A DNA stretch of 43,703 nucleotides, from positions 1 through 43,703 of the forward strand of contig JAPLXD010000013.1 in the NCBI GenBank assembly GCA_026396255.1, written 5' to 3'. The DNA comes from Candidatus Moraniibacteriota bacterium. Its GTDB lineage: Bacteria; Patescibacteriota; Minisyncoccia; Moranbacterales; UBA11712. Of this stretch, positions 1 to 7,758 are shown piece by piece. The notes below the pieces were generated by a model. That model did no database searches. It was not told the DNA's origin and saw only the letters and a program-made list of their open reading frames with translations. Within the stretch, counting starts at the first letter, position 1. Each line of letters opens with the position of its first letter. A program made the position numbers and the translations under genes.

Positions 1-1
1 A

Positions 2-91
2 GCATATAAGATGATCGGAGAAGGAAAAATAACAGATGGACAAACATTAGCATCGCTTGCAATAGCAAGAAAGTATTTATTGAAAACTTGA
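2..91 (+). CDS. C-terminal end of a NUDIX-like hydrolase (partial)
   Basis: An open frame enters from the left edge and stops at TGA 89-91, giving 29 residues that end MIGEGKITDGQTLASLAIA-RKYLLKT. The G-K-I-x-D-G/A-x-T-hydrophobic pattern followed by a short helix resembles the C-terminus of ADP-ribose pyrophosphatase-type NUDIX proteins, where this helix closes the fold. The Nudix box itself would lie outside the window, so the assignment is an inference from a short tail. A hairpin with a T-rich flank at 228-268 could end this transcript. Confidence 0.4.
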   Translation, partial: AYKMIGEGKITDGQTLASLAIARKYLLKT

Positions 92-227
92 TTAGGTTAT
101 GCGACACACGTAGTATGTCTTATAACCTACATTGTGCGACGCTGTATATCAACCCAGACTCCGCTTCCCTCCCAAAAATATTGGGAAAATAGAATATAAT
201 AAAAAGTACTTTTTTCCAAATCAAAGA

Positions 228-268
228 CCCCCGCTCTATCTTGGCGGGGGCTTGTTTGTTTGTCTAGG
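228..268. terminator. Bidirectional intrinsic terminator between the NUDIX tail and iscU
   Basis: CCCCCGC at 228-234 pairs perfectly with GCGGGGG at 244-250 across a 9-nt loop. The plus side is followed by CTTGTTTGTTTGTCT, and the minus side by a T-rich stretch as well. It lies downstream of both the plus gene ending at 91 and the minus gene iscU ending at 287, so it can serve both. Confidence 0.65.
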
Positions 269-286
269 TACGTATATATAGAAAAA

Positions 287-727
287 TTATTTTTTCTTTT
301 TTGTCTTTTTTGCCGCTTTTGCGGCCAACTCCCGCGCCTTGGTCTTCGATCCAGCTTTTGACCTATAATCCTCAATGGCTCGCTTCAAGGCGCCTTCGGC
401 GAGGTTTGAGCAATGCATCTTGGCGGGTGGAAGTCCTTCAAGCTCGTCAGCCACGTTCTGGCGCGAAATTTTGAAAGCGTCGTCCAAACTTTTTCCTTTG
501 GCCATTTCGGTGACCATGGACGATGTCGCGATCGCGGCGGCGCAACCCAAGGTTTCAAATTTGATGTCGGAAATAATTTCCTTGTTCTTGTTTTTTTTGA
601 CTTTGATATAGACCGTCATGATGTCGCCGCATTTGGGATTGCCGACCGTGCCGAAACCATCCGGATTTTTCATCGATCCCTGATTCTTCGGCTTCATGAA
701 GTATTGCATGACTTTTTTGGAATACAT
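287..727 (-). CDS. iscU: Iron-sulfur cluster scaffold protein IscU/NifU-N type
   Basis: This is the scaffold on which a [2Fe-2S] or [4Fe-4S] cluster is assembled from sulfur delivered by the cysteine desulfurase encoded just upstream. The three ligand cysteines are visible in GNPKCGD, LGCAAAIATSS and MHCSNLAEGALKRAI, and the Asp after the first Cys is kept. I chose the ATG at 727 (MYSKKVMQYFMKPKN) because it matches the family N-terminus; the longer frame to 775 only translates an AT-rich repeat. The product is 146 residues. The last ~25 residues form a Lys/Ala-rich tail (ending AKKTKKKK) not typical of E. coli IscU. No hscA, hscB or fdx is present, so this is a minimal two-gene ISC unit. Confidence 0.93.
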   Translation of the reverse strand: MYSKKVMQYFMKPKNQGSMKNPDGFGTVGNPKCGDIMTVYIKVKKNKNKEIISDIKFETLGCAAAIATSSMVTEMAKGKSLDDAFKISRQNVADELEGLPPAKMHCSNLAEGALKRAIEDYRSKAGSKTKARELAAKAAKKTKKKK

Positions 728-733
728 ATTTTG

Positions 734-816
734 GTATATAGTATTTAGTATCTGGTATTTAGTATATCGTCTCAAAAAAATAAAATACTAAATACAAAAT
801 ACAAGATACTAAATTT
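734..816. repeat. AT-rich inverted repeat of GTATTTAGTATC type
   Basis: The iscS-iscU gap is filled by tandem GTATTTAGTATCTGGTATTT-like units (734-767), followed by their inverse AATACTAAATAC-AAAATACAAGATACTAAAT (783-813). The two arms could fold into a long hairpin between the genes. The same unit recurs at 14199-14244 inside a glycosyltransferase gene. Confidence 0.75.
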
Positions 817-2011
817 ATTTCCCTGCAATCTTGCGGAGTCTGTCGATTACTTTTTTCAGCGTATCGACAAAAAAATCAATTTCTTGTTTGGTCGTGTATT
901 TTCCCAATGTCACGCGAAGACTGCCGTGACTTTCTTCTTCTGAAATTCCAATGGCGGTCAAAACGTGGGATGGACGAAGGTCTCCGGATGAGCAGGCGCT
1001 GCCGGTCGAGACGGCGATCCCTTCCATATCCAGTCCCAGAAGCATCCCCTCGCCTTCCACGTCACGGAAAATAAAATTGGCGTTGTTGGGAATTCTTTTT
1101 ATCTTTGATCCGTTGATCTTCGCGCCCTTGATTTCTTTTGTCACGCGGACAAATATATGGTCGCGCAATTTTTCCACAATCTTATAATTCCGGGCTCTTT
1201 CCTGCTGGGCGATTTCAAGCGCGGCTCCGAAACCGACGATGCCCGGAACATTGAGTGTCCCGGCGCGCATGCCAGATTCGTGCCCTCCACCGTCCTGGAT
1301 TCTTTTGAGAGGCGTGCCTTTTCGGACAAAGAGAATCCCGACGCCTTTCGGTCCGTATATTTTGTGCGCCGAAGCAGTGAGAAGGTCGACTCCGAGGCTC
1401 TCGACTTTGCAGTCGATATAATTCACAGCCTGCACGGCGTCGGTGTGGAAAATAATTTTTGCTTCGCGGCCGATATTTTCTTTCGCAATCAATTTCCCGA
1501 TTTCTTTAATGGGTTGAATAGTGCCGATCTCGTTGTTGGCGTACATGATGGAAATCAAGGCTGTGTTTGGCTTGATATTCTTTTTGACTTCGTTCACGCT
1601 TACGAGCCCGTCTTTTCCGATCGAAATAAAAGTCACCTCGGCCATCCCCTGCTCTTCCAATTTTTTGCAGGAATTCAAAACGCAGGAATGTTCGAATTGC
1701 GTGGTGATGATGTGTGGCTTGATTTTCCTCTGGCTGAAATGTGAGACAATGGCTATCATCTCTCCCTTGGTCGCAAAATTATTGCTCTCCGTCGCGCCGG
1801 AAGTGAAAACAATCTCTCCGGCTTCGCAGCCGAAAAAATCCGCGGCCTGAACGCGCGCTTTTTCCACGGCTTCGCTCGCCTCTCTTCCGAAGGAATGCAT
1901 GGACGACGGATTGCCGAATTTTCCGGAAAAATAGGGTTTCATCACCTCAAAAACCCGCGGGTCGACGGGGGTGGTGGATGCATAATCAAGATATATTTTT
2001 CGTTTTGCCAT
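815..2011 (-). CDS. iscS: Cysteine desulfurase (IscS/NifS, class V aminotransferase)
   Basis: PLP enzyme that removes sulfur from L-cysteine as an enzyme-bound persulfide and passes it to IscU. It shows YLDYASTTPVDP at the N-terminus, FTSGATESNN for the PLP phosphate, HTDAVQA, the Schiff-base lysine in SAHKIYGPKG, the RAGTLNVPG segment, and the catalytic cysteine in STGSACSSG. At 398 residues it has full IscS length. It lies 87 nt upstream of iscU on the same strand, separated by the AT-rich repeat, so the two are probably co-transcribed. A TATAAT box lies only 5 nt before the ATG, with no Shine-Dalgarno site. Confidence 0.96.
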   Translation of the reverse strand: MAKRKIYLDYASTTPVDPRVFEVMKPYFSGKFGNPSSMHSFGREASEAVEKARVQAADFFGCEAGEIVFTSGATESNNFATKGEMIAIVSHFSQRKIKPHIITTQFEHSCVLNSCKKLEEQGMAEVTFISIGKDGLVSVNEVKKNIKPNTALISIMYANNEIGTIQPIKEIGKLIAKENIGREAKIIFHTDAVQAVNYIDCKVESLGVDLLTASAHKIYGPKGVGILFVRKGTPLKRIQDGGGHESGMRAGTLNVPGIVGFGAALEIAQQERARNYKIVEKLRDHIFVRVTKEIKGAKINGSKIKRIPNNANFIFRDVEGEGMLLGLDMEGIAVSTGSACSSGDLRPSHVLTAIGISEEESHGSLRVTLGKYTTKQEIDFFVDTLKKVIDRLRKIAGK

Positions 2012-2016
2012 ATGAT

Positions 2017-2053
2017 ATTATACTATCGCGATGAGGAGTTTCTTGCAAGAAAC
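2017..2053 (-). promoter_or_regulatory. iscS promoter region with palindrome
   Basis: A perfect TATAAT (plus strand 2017-2022) ends 5 nt before the iscS ATG, so a normally placed transcription start would fall at or next to the start codon. The perfect 16-nt palindrome GTTTCTTGCAAGAAAC (2038-2053) covers the -35 area; it contains TTGCAA at a long 20-nt spacing. It could be an operator or a terminator stem for the upstream gene. Which one is not visible from sequence. Confidence 0.4.
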
Positions 2054-2062
2054 ACATATTGA

Positions 2063-2683
2063 TCAAAATGGAACTTCGGCATCGCATCCGTCGTCGCAGT
2101 CGCAGCAGTCGTCGCCATCTTCACGAAATTTATCACCGAAATTGAAATCGAAATGTTCCAGATAGCGGGCGGGCATATTTTTGTATCTGGGAATCGTGAT
2201 CATTTTTTTGGCCTCTGTCGCCCATGCTTCTTTATAATCCATCTCATCTTTGATTTTTTGCAATTCATCCTTTTCCGCAAAATAAAAATCTTCCATCCAA
2301 TTGTGTTTCCATTCTTCTTGTTTGTTTTTGTGCGTGGCTAAAACCTTTTCGTGCACTTTTCCTTCCAGCGCGGATTTCTCCAAGTCTAACTTGATTTCCT
2401 CGACTTTCATCAACAGATCTTCAATGCGCCTTTCCCGCTCTCTGATCAGCTCACACAGCAGGAACTCTTGCTCTTCTTTTTCATTAGTCGGCTGATAATA
2501 GAACATCTCGCATTCTTCGAGTGCCATTTCGGCATAGGCATTTTTCTCGGGATCTTTTACAGTCTTGATGAATTTTTCGATCTTACCTATCGCCTCTTTT
2601 GTGCCGGCATGCGCCAGTTTTTGCAGTTCGGCGGGCGCAAATTCCGCCACCGACACTGCGCTTGTGTTTGATTTTTTTGACAT
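2063..2683 (-). CDS. Uncharacterised helical protein with Cys/Asp-rich C-terminal tail
   Basis: I do not recognise this family. The 206-residue product (ATG at 2683, MSKKSNTSAVSV) is soluble and rich in Glu and Lys. It has long heptad-like stretches (RERERRIEDLLMKVEEIKLD) that look like coiled coil, then an aromatic segment (HNWMEDFYF), and ends in an acidic cysteine cluster, DGDDCCDCDDGCDAEVPF, with four Cys in nine residues that could bind metal. The longer start at 2758 would overlap the upstream DUF3024 gene by 35 nt, so 2683 is preferred. The DUF3024 gene lies directly upstream on the same strand. Confidence 0.75.
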   Translation of the reverse strand: MSKKSNTSAVSVAEFAPAELQKLAHAGTKEAIGKIEKFIKTVKDPEKNAYAEMALEECEMFYYQPTNEKEEQEFLLCELIRERERRIEDLLMKVEEIKLDLEKSALEGKVHEKVLATHKNKQEEWKHNWMEDFYFAEKDELQKIKDEMDYKEAWATEAKKMITIPRYKNMPARYLEHFDFNFGDKFREDGDDCCDCDDGCDAEVPF

Positions 2684-2723
2684 AGTTTTGAGTTTATTGA
2701 TTATTCCTTTAATGATACTTTTT

Positions 2724-3038
2724 TCAACCCCAAAAACATCCAAATTTGTCTTTTTCAATCATATTCAGTACATTTTTGAAAGATTTATATCCCCCGTAAA
2801 ATTCCCATTTCCCGGAAGCTCGCATCCAAAAGAGTTTCCACCTGCCGGAAATTTTAACAAAAGTCATTTTTGCTACCGAAAGTTTTGTCCACGGCTTCGC
2901 ACTGCCGTCCCAAGTCGGTCGGGTTTCGTACAAAATATAGCTATTCCCCGATTTTTCCGCGACATTTTGAATCTTGTCTGCCACGTGTTCCGGAACTTTG
3001 AATTTTTCTTCGATTTTTTGGATAGTAGGGTCGGTCAT
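2724..3038 (-). CDS. DUF3024-like small protein
   Basis: A 104-residue soluble protein with TRPTWDGSAKPWTKLSVAKM, a KISGRWKLFWMRASGKWE Trp-rich core and a C-terminal GGYKSFKNVLNMI helix. The W-D-G ... W-(T)-K ... V-A-K/R-x-x-x pattern is what I recall for DUF3024, a small family of unknown function. The N-terminal MTDPTIQKIEEKFKVPEHVA looks like a helical region. It sits between the large zincin-like gene (59 nt upstream) and the Cys/Asp-tail gene, all on the minus strand, so the three may form one unit. Confidence 0.65.
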   Translation of the reverse strand: MTDPTIQKIEEKFKVPEHVADKIQNVAEKSGNSYILYETRPTWDGSAKPWTKLSVAKMTFVKISGRWKLFWMRASGKWEFYGGYKSFKNVLNMIEKDKFGCFWG

Positions 3039-3097
3039 ATTAGTTTATCAAAATTATTTTTCAACTTTATTTCCCAACACCCGATATTGAGAGGCGA

Positions 3098-4348
3098 TTA
3101 TTTGCTGGAAGCCCTTTTCGCGATGCCTGTCCATTCCGCGGACGGTGCTTGATAAAGAAAAGCCACTATCGCATCCCGTTTGTAGCCCCTTTTCTCCATA
3201 TCGTCGATTCCTTTAATCCATTTTTTTATGTCTTTTTTGAATCCATCATCCAAAGCATATTCAACTACTTGATTAATTTGTTCCGGATTATAACGCAGCG
3301 GATAATTGACAGACCATTTGTAGTTTTCTTTTATCGCTTTTTCAATTTGGCCAGCGAAGAGCGGAATATTCTTTTCAATATATTTTCTGAAATGAGGCAT
3401 ATAAAAACCTGACAACACTTTATAGAGTGATGCCGTAGAACAGCCTCCTTTATATTGAGCTATTGTTTCATCTCTCATCAACTTGTCTAATCCAAAATAT
3501 TCACGCGAGGCCTTTGCAGTAATTTTCATAAATTCAGTCAAATATTCTTTTGTATCCGGAGTTAACTTAGGTAAAAGTCTCAGACTATCAGAATATAGTC
3601 GAGTGGGTATAAAAAGTTTATTGAGCTGATGTTGTTCTTCATGGATCATTGTGCTCGTGTCATCTTCTTTGGAGCCAGTAAATTTTCCAATAGTGACCAA
3701 CTCATTCAACTCTGTATTTTTCATATTCGAAAAAGCCAACCCTTGGGTATTGCTATTTCCGGTTATGGTTGCTAAATCATCTTCTGTCAACATTTGAAAT
3801 CTGGAAATTGTTTGATGATGAAAAGCGCGTTCATAGTCAATTGGGTTGCAATAAAAATGCAGGGAGATGGGAGTTCGTAATACCTTAACTAATCCCTTGG
3901 GATTGAGCCCGAATACGACATGGAATAATTCTGCGTCATCGGGATATCTTAACCGATAGCTCTCAACTATTTTATGTCTTCTTTCATATTCGTTTGCAGC
4001 ATGTTCGAAATTTTCCAGTTGGTTTTCAGTGAGCCTGAAGCGCGGTGCCCCTTTCTGTACTAATGCGAAAAGATCTTTTCCCTGAATGTCGGGATTTTTG
4101 TGAATGGCATCGTTCATATCGATAATTGTCTTTGCAGTGCCCGCCTCTTGGTGAGTCAATTCCAGTTTGAATTCTTCCAACCATGTTTTTTTGAGTTCAA
4201 GCCTTTCATTCAGCGGCATGTCTTTTCGCTCTTTCAACGTCTCCTGAATTTTATGAAGCTCTTCCTTTGGATCAAAAGGAATGTAATCTTTCGCAGCATA
4301 TTCTTCTGACTCTGGCATTGCTATGGGTTCTTGCTCAAGTTTTTTCAT
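3098..4348 (-). CDS. Zincin-like putative metallopeptidase (HEEQH), uncharacterised
   Basis: 416 residues with no signal peptide or membrane segment. Residues 236-240 are HEEQH (context STMIHEEQHQLNKLF), a HExxH zinc motif, and about 54 residues later comes RDETIAQYKGG, whose E294 sits where a gluzincin third zinc ligand would be. The N-terminal third is Glu/Lys-rich and probably helical, while residues ~125-225 look globular. I have a general memory of similar HEEQH...DEILA proteins in CPR genomes but know of no assigned function. A cytosolic peptidase is the simplest reading; an inactive or structural zincin fold is the alternative. A possible -10, TATAAA, lies 4 nt before the ATG. Confidence 0.7.
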   Translation of the reverse strand: MKKLEQEPIAMPESEEYAAKDYIPFDPKEELHKIQETLKERKDMPLNERLELKKTWLEEFKLELTHQEAGTAKTIIDMNDAIHKNPDIQGKDLFALVQKGAPRFRLTENQLENFEHAANEYERRHKIVESYRLRYPDDAELFHVVFGLNPKGLVKVLRTPISLHFYCNPIDYERAFHHQTISRFQMLTEDDLATITGNSNTQGLAFSNMKNTELNELVTIGKFTGSKEDDTSTMIHEEQHQLNKLFIPTRLYSDSLRLLPKLTPDTKEYLTEFMKITAKASREYFGLDKLMRDETIAQYKGGCSTASLYKVLSGFYMPHFRKYIEKNIPLFAGQIEKAIKENYKWSVNYPLRYNPEQINQVVEYALDDGFKKDIKKWIKGIDDMEKRGYKRDAIVAFLYQAPSAEWTGIAKRASSK

Positions 4349-4474
4349 TGTATTTATAAATAGTCAGAATATATTAAAAAGAATCTTTATACAAGCCATA
4401 TTTGCAAAAGTTATCCACAGTGTCGGTATATAATGCAATATTTCGCCATTATTTGCGTAATATTTGTTAGCCTA

Positions 4475-4572
4475 TTGACAAAACCTGATTTTGGGAGTAG
4501 TCTGTAGGTGTAAGCTCTGGGCTTGCCCGATTTTGATCGATAACCGCCGCAAGGCGGTTTTCTGATTTTCAA
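4475..4572 (+). ncRNA. Possible small RNA with its own promoter and terminator
   Basis: A consensus -35 TTGACA (4475-4480) is followed after 17 nt by a weak -10 TAGTCT (4498-4503). About 40 nt downstream comes a strong intrinsic terminator, AACCGCC-GCAA-GGCGGTT (4542-4559), followed by TTCTGATTTT. No plus-strand gene precedes this terminator. The enclosed ~65 nt carries small GC stems (for example GGGC-TT-GCCC). A perfect DnaA box TTATCCACA sits at 4411-4419. I cannot match the RNA to a known family. Confidence 0.25.
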
Positions 4573-5186
4573 TGTCTGAAACCGTCGAATCTATCCATGC
4601 TTATTCTATATTCGAAATCTTCAGCAAACAAGATATCCCTTACAGCACCATCATTTTTGGCATCAAAAACTTCCCTCCCTATATGATTCCTTGCTCCAAA
4701 AACATAGCATTCTTTTCTGTATTCTTCGTACAAATATTTCATTGCGTACATCAAGTCGCCGTCCCCGGAGAACAAAATTATCGTGTCATAGTTGTCCCGT
4801 TCTTTAACCAGATCAATTGCCATCTCCACGTCCAGATCGCACTTTTTTTCAAATCCGTATTTATTATCCGCGCTGTGGATGTATTTTACCCTCTTGCTTA
4901 TCACTTCAAATCCGCCCATCTCCGCTTTTTCCAAAATCAAGCGCGACCATTCAATCAGGTGATTTGATTTTTCATTTTTTCCATAATCAGATCCATAATA
5001 AAATCTTCTTAAAAATCTTCTTCCTGTCGAAAAATTTTTGCAAAGCTTTGCGAGCTCTTTAATTCCAACTCTCCAATCAAGGCTATATTTCCACTTTTCG
5101 ACATTGCCATAGTCGACAATGATTATAACCCGATCCTGTTTTCCGGAAAATGATTCGATAAATAATTTTATTTCCTCCTTTGTCAT
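4569..5186 (-). CDS. NYN-domain (PIN-like, LabA/DUF88) putative ribonuclease
   Basis: 205 residues forming one NYN domain, a metal-dependent RNase fold related to PIN and FLAP nucleases. The acidic residues are in place: the first Asp in IIIVDYGNV (the N-Y-N type motif), two in KKCDLDVEMAIDLV, and two in LFSGDGDLMYAM. The 3' end TGA/hairpin area abuts the putative small RNA terminator. It is divergent from the nuclease gene at 5315. NYN proteins act in RNA decay or processing; the substrate here is unknown. Confidence 0.88.
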   Translation of the reverse strand: MTKEEIKLFIESFSGKQDRVIIIVDYGNVEKWKYSLDWRVGIKELAKLCKNFSTGRRFLRRFYYGSDYGKNEKSNHLIEWSRLILEKAEMGGFEVISKRVKYIHSADNKYGFEKKCDLDVEMAIDLVKERDNYDTIILFSGDGDLMYAMKYLYEEYRKECYVFGARNHIGREVFDAKNDGAVRDILFAEDFEYRISMDRFDGFRH

Positions 5187-5259
5187 TTATTCCGCTTATT
5201 AGTTCTTTCTACTATTATCCTATCAAAAATACCCTTATTTTTCAAGTAAATAACCTCTC

Positions 5260-5288
5260 TTGCGAAATGTGCCGAAGAAAAGTAAGAT
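5260..5288 (+). promoter_or_regulatory. Promoter for the Cas4/AddB-like nuclease gene
   Basis: TTGCGA (5260-5265), a 17-nt spacer and TAAGAT (5283-5288) lie 26 nt before the chosen ATG at 5315. This is in the divergent gap with the NYN gene and supports the shorter start over the longer frame beginning at 5180. Confidence 0.4.
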
Positions 5289-5314
5289 TAAATAACCGGC
5301 GTAATAAAAATCTT

Positions 5315-6436
5315 ATGAACACTTCCTATTCAGCCCTGGACGAGTTTCGGACTTGTCCGCTGAAGTACAAATATTCCCAAATCGACCGGATCAGAACTCC
5401 CAAGTCCAAGGAGCAGTTTTTTGGGACGCTGGTCCACAACACTTTGAAACTGGTACATACACCGGGCATCCTTTCCCCTACTCCCGAACAGGCGCTGGAT
5501 TTTTTTTCCAAAAATTGGAACGCGGAAGTTTTCGCGGATGAATTCGAAGAGCGGGCGGCTTTTGCGCAGGGCGTCGGAATGATCCAGGACTATTATAAAA
5601 AAAATGATCCGGCGAAAATAAACATCGTCGATCTGGAATCGCGTTTTCAAATCGAAGTGGGAGCGGAGGACGACAAACATATCGTTTCAGGGATCATCGA
5701 CCGAATTGACAAAATTGAGGACGGGTACGAGATCATCGACTACAAAACCACCCGCAAATTGCCGTCGCAGGAAAAAGTGGACAATGATCTCCAGCTCTCA
5801 ATCTATCTGGCGGCCTTCTTGAAGCGCTATCCGAAAGAAATTGAAAATCTTGGGAAGCTAAAGGTTTCCCTTTATTATCTCAAGCATGGCGTAAAATTGA
5901 GTTCCCAGAGGACGCTGGAACAGGTCAAACAGAGCGAAGAGTTGATGATCGACCTGATCAAGCAAATCCAGGGGTCGAAATTTGAGCCGACGCTTTCCGG
6001 CCTTTGCGACTGGTGCGGCTATCAAAATATCTGTCCGATGTGGAAGCATAAATTCAAAAAGGAGGAGCAGGAAGATATCGATAGCGCCAAAATAATCGAA
6101 GAATATATCGCGCTCAAAGACGAGATCAAATCGAAATCCGACCGCATCGGCGAACTTCAGGAAAAGCTCGGCGAGTATATGGACAGAGAAAAAGTCGACC
6201 AGGTTTTTTCGGATCTGGGGCGCGTTTTGCGGACAATCAGAAAAACCTATAAATATGACAAAGATCAGCTTCGTTTGATTCTTGAGCCGCTCGACAAATG
6301 GGAAGCGGTTTTGAAGGTAGATGGGATCGCGCTCAAAAATATTCTCGGCGTCCTGCCTGCCGGTGCACGAAGAGAAGCTGAGAAAGCCAAAGTTGTCGAC
6401 AAAGAATCGAAAAGTTTCGTTGTCAAAAAGGGATGA
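5315..6436 (+). CDS. PD-(D/E)XK nuclease with Fe-S cluster cysteines (Cas4/AddB/RecB-like)
   Basis: 373 residues. The N-terminal SALDEFRTCPLKYKY supplies the first cluster cysteine, and the last three are in SGLCDWCGYQNICPMW (residues ~225-240), the one-plus-three pattern of Cas4, AddB and Dna2. Catalytic motifs are the His in GTLVHNTL, Asp in SGIIDRID and D-x-K in EIIDYKTT. After the nuclease domain comes a Glu/Lys-rich coiled-coil tail of about 130 residues. No cas1 or cas2 is near, so a DNA repair/recombination exonuclease role is more likely than CRISPR adaptation. The start at 5315 was chosen over 5180, which would overlap the divergent NYN gene. It overlaps the next gene by ATGA. Confidence 0.88.
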   Translation: MNTSYSALDEFRTCPLKYKYSQIDRIRTPKSKEQFFGTLVHNTLKLVHTPGILSPTPEQALDFFSKNWNAEVFADEFEERAAFAQGVGMIQDYYKKNDPAKINIVDLESRFQIEVGAEDDKHIVSGIIDRIDKIEDGYEIIDYKTTRKLPSQEKVDNDLQLSIYLAAFLKRYPKEIENLGKLKVSLYYLKHGVKLSSQRTLEQVKQSEELMIDLIKQIQGSKFEPTLSGLCDWCGYQNICPMWKHKFKKEEQEDIDSAKIIEEYIALKDEIKSKSDRIGELQEKLGEYMDREKVDQVFSDLGRVLRTIRKTYKYDKDQLRLILEPLDKWEAVLKVDGIALKNILGVLPAGARREAEKAKVVDKESKSFVVKKG

Positions 6437-6921
6437 GAAAGCGAATCAGAGATTATATAAAACAATTTTTTCTGATTGACGATACGCCCCACAAAGTCGC
6501 CGGCGGAGCGGCTCTGGGGGCTTTTCTGGGCATCACGCCCGGAGAAGGCGTGCTGTCAACACTTTTTTTGGCGTATATCTTCCGGCTGAATCGTCTCGCG
6601 GCGCTGGCCGGAGTGCTGGCGTTCAATATGTGGACAACGGTTTTGGCATTGCCTGTCGCGGCGGCTATCGGCGGATTGATCTTCCGGATCAACCCGCAAA
6701 GGCTTTCGAACGATTTCCATGAATCATTGAGTCTCGGAATCCAGTATTTGTTCAGCTGGAATGTTCTCCGCGAGACCGCTATTCCCCTTTTGGCAGGATT
6801 TATTGTCCTGGCCGGATCTATCGCAGCAGTTATTTATTTCGGACTTCTCTATCTCCTGATAAAAAGAAAAAAGCTCAAAGAAAAAGAGCATTTGTTGTCG
6901 AAAGACGGGATGAGATTGTAG
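6433..6921 (+). CDS. DUF2062 membrane protein
   Basis: 162 residues with four predicted membrane segments. The family signature is in the N-terminal half: DDTPHKVAGGAALGAFLGIT-PGEG followed by LAYIFRLNRLAALAGVLAFNMWT, matching DUF2062 (small polytopic proteins of unknown function, often near glycan genes). The C-terminus RKKLKEKEHLL is basic and cytoplasmic. The ATG overlaps the stop of the upstream nuclease gene (ATGA), so the two are translationally coupled. Confidence 0.85.
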   Translation: MRKRIRDYIKQFFLIDDTPHKVAGGAALGAFLGITPGEGVLSTLFLAYIFRLNRLAALAGVLAFNMWTTVLALPVAAAIGGLIFRINPQRLSNDFHESLSLGIQYLFSWNVLRETAIPLLAGFIVLAGSIAAVIYFGLLYLLIKRKKLKEKEHLLSKDGMRL

Positions 6922-7371
6922 CTATTTGATGCAACACTTCGCGCCTTGGTATCCCCTCTGGATTGCCTCATCGGCTGATGCGAAGCAAATTTTGTTTTCC
7001 GGTTTTATTTTTTGGGCGAATTGGCAGGTCGGAAGATGATATTTGTTCGAGCTTTTACTCGCGACGAAGGCACATTTCTGGTTGTCGACCGTTGCAATAT
7101 TTTCAATCGAGGTCGGCTTGCTGTTGGCGGAAGAGTTGTTTAGGTTGTTTGTTTGAGCTTGAGTTGGGCAAGAGCTTGCGCTCGCAGCTTCGGTCGTTGC
7201 GGCTTTGTTCACGACCACTGGCTCTTGCTTGTTATTTTGTCCATGCAAATAACCGGCTTCGAAGGAAATGGCGGCAACAAGGACTATGCCGACTGCCAAA
7301 ATGATTTTTTGCTCATACTTAAGCCAAAATTTACCAGTTAGAGACTCTTTGAAACGGGATAAGATTGACAT
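6922..7371 (-). CDS. Membrane-anchored Ada-type zinc-binding domain protein
   Basis: 149 residues: one N-terminal membrane anchor (about residues 22-40, IILAVGIVLVAAISFEAGYL), a Ser/Thr/Asn-rich linker, and a C-terminal ~45-residue domain FVASKSSNKYHLPTCQFAQK...IQRGYQGAKCC. That domain matches the small Ada-like metal-binding module, in which F-x-A-S/N-K...Y-H...C and a final K-x-C form the site. It is probably exported. It is tail-to-tail with the DUF2062 gene with no gap: the stop codons are adjacent and no terminator is visible. Confidence 0.8.
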   Translation of the reverse strand: MSILSRFKESLTGKFWLKYEQKIILAVGIVLVAAISFEAGYLHGQNNKQEPVVVNKAATTEAASASSCPTQAQTNNLNNSSANSKPTSIENIATVDNQKCAFVASKSSNKYHLPTCQFAQKIKPENKICFASADEAIQRGYQGAKCCIK

Positions 7372-7436
7372 TTTATAGCAAATAATCTATTATTCTATAG
7401 TAAATTAGTAAATTCTGAAACTTTTAAGTTAATTTT

Positions 7437-7709
7437 ATGGCACACAGAAAAGCAGGTGGCTCCACACAACTTGGCCGAGATTCCCAATCCAAACGCCTCG
7501 GTGTCAAAAAATACGGCGGCGAAAAAGTACAGGCCGGAAATATCATTGTTCGACAGCGCGGGACGAAATTCCGTCCGGGTGAGAACGTGAAGCGCGGCGG
7601 CGATGACACTCTTTTTGCGATGAAATCTGGAGCGGTCAAATTCGCTTCCAAAAAAATTGTTAAGTTTACCGGAAAATTGCAACGCGCGAAATTTGTAAGC
7701 GTGGAGTAA
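7437..7709 (+). CDS. rpmA: Ribosomal protein bL27
   Basis: 90 residues beginning [20 protein letters not shown] and continuing [20 protein letters not shown], a full-length bL27, the protein whose N-terminus reaches the peptidyl-transferase centre. There is no cleavable N-terminal extension of the Firmicutes type. Its usual partner rplU (bL21) is not adjacent. The leader (7380-7436) is AT-rich and has no Shine-Dalgarno site before the ATG. Confidence 0.97.
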   Translation: MAHRKAGGSTQLGRDSQSKRLGVKKYGGEKVQAGNIIVRQRGTKFRPGENVKRGGDDTLFAMKSGAVKFASKKIVKFTGKLQRAKFVSVE

Positions 7710-7758
7710 AATATTAACAGTTTCTTAATATAATAATTCCGAGTAAGGAGGTAGATTC

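Noticed and set aside
287-775. Longer IscU with MRRYTKYQILNTIYQN start
   Set aside because: Those codons are the AT-rich repeat; the family N-terminus MYSKKVMQYF lies at 727.
4411-4419. Replication origin at the DnaA box
   Set aside because: Only one box, no dnaA/dnaN nearby and no AT-rich unwinding region with repeated boxes.
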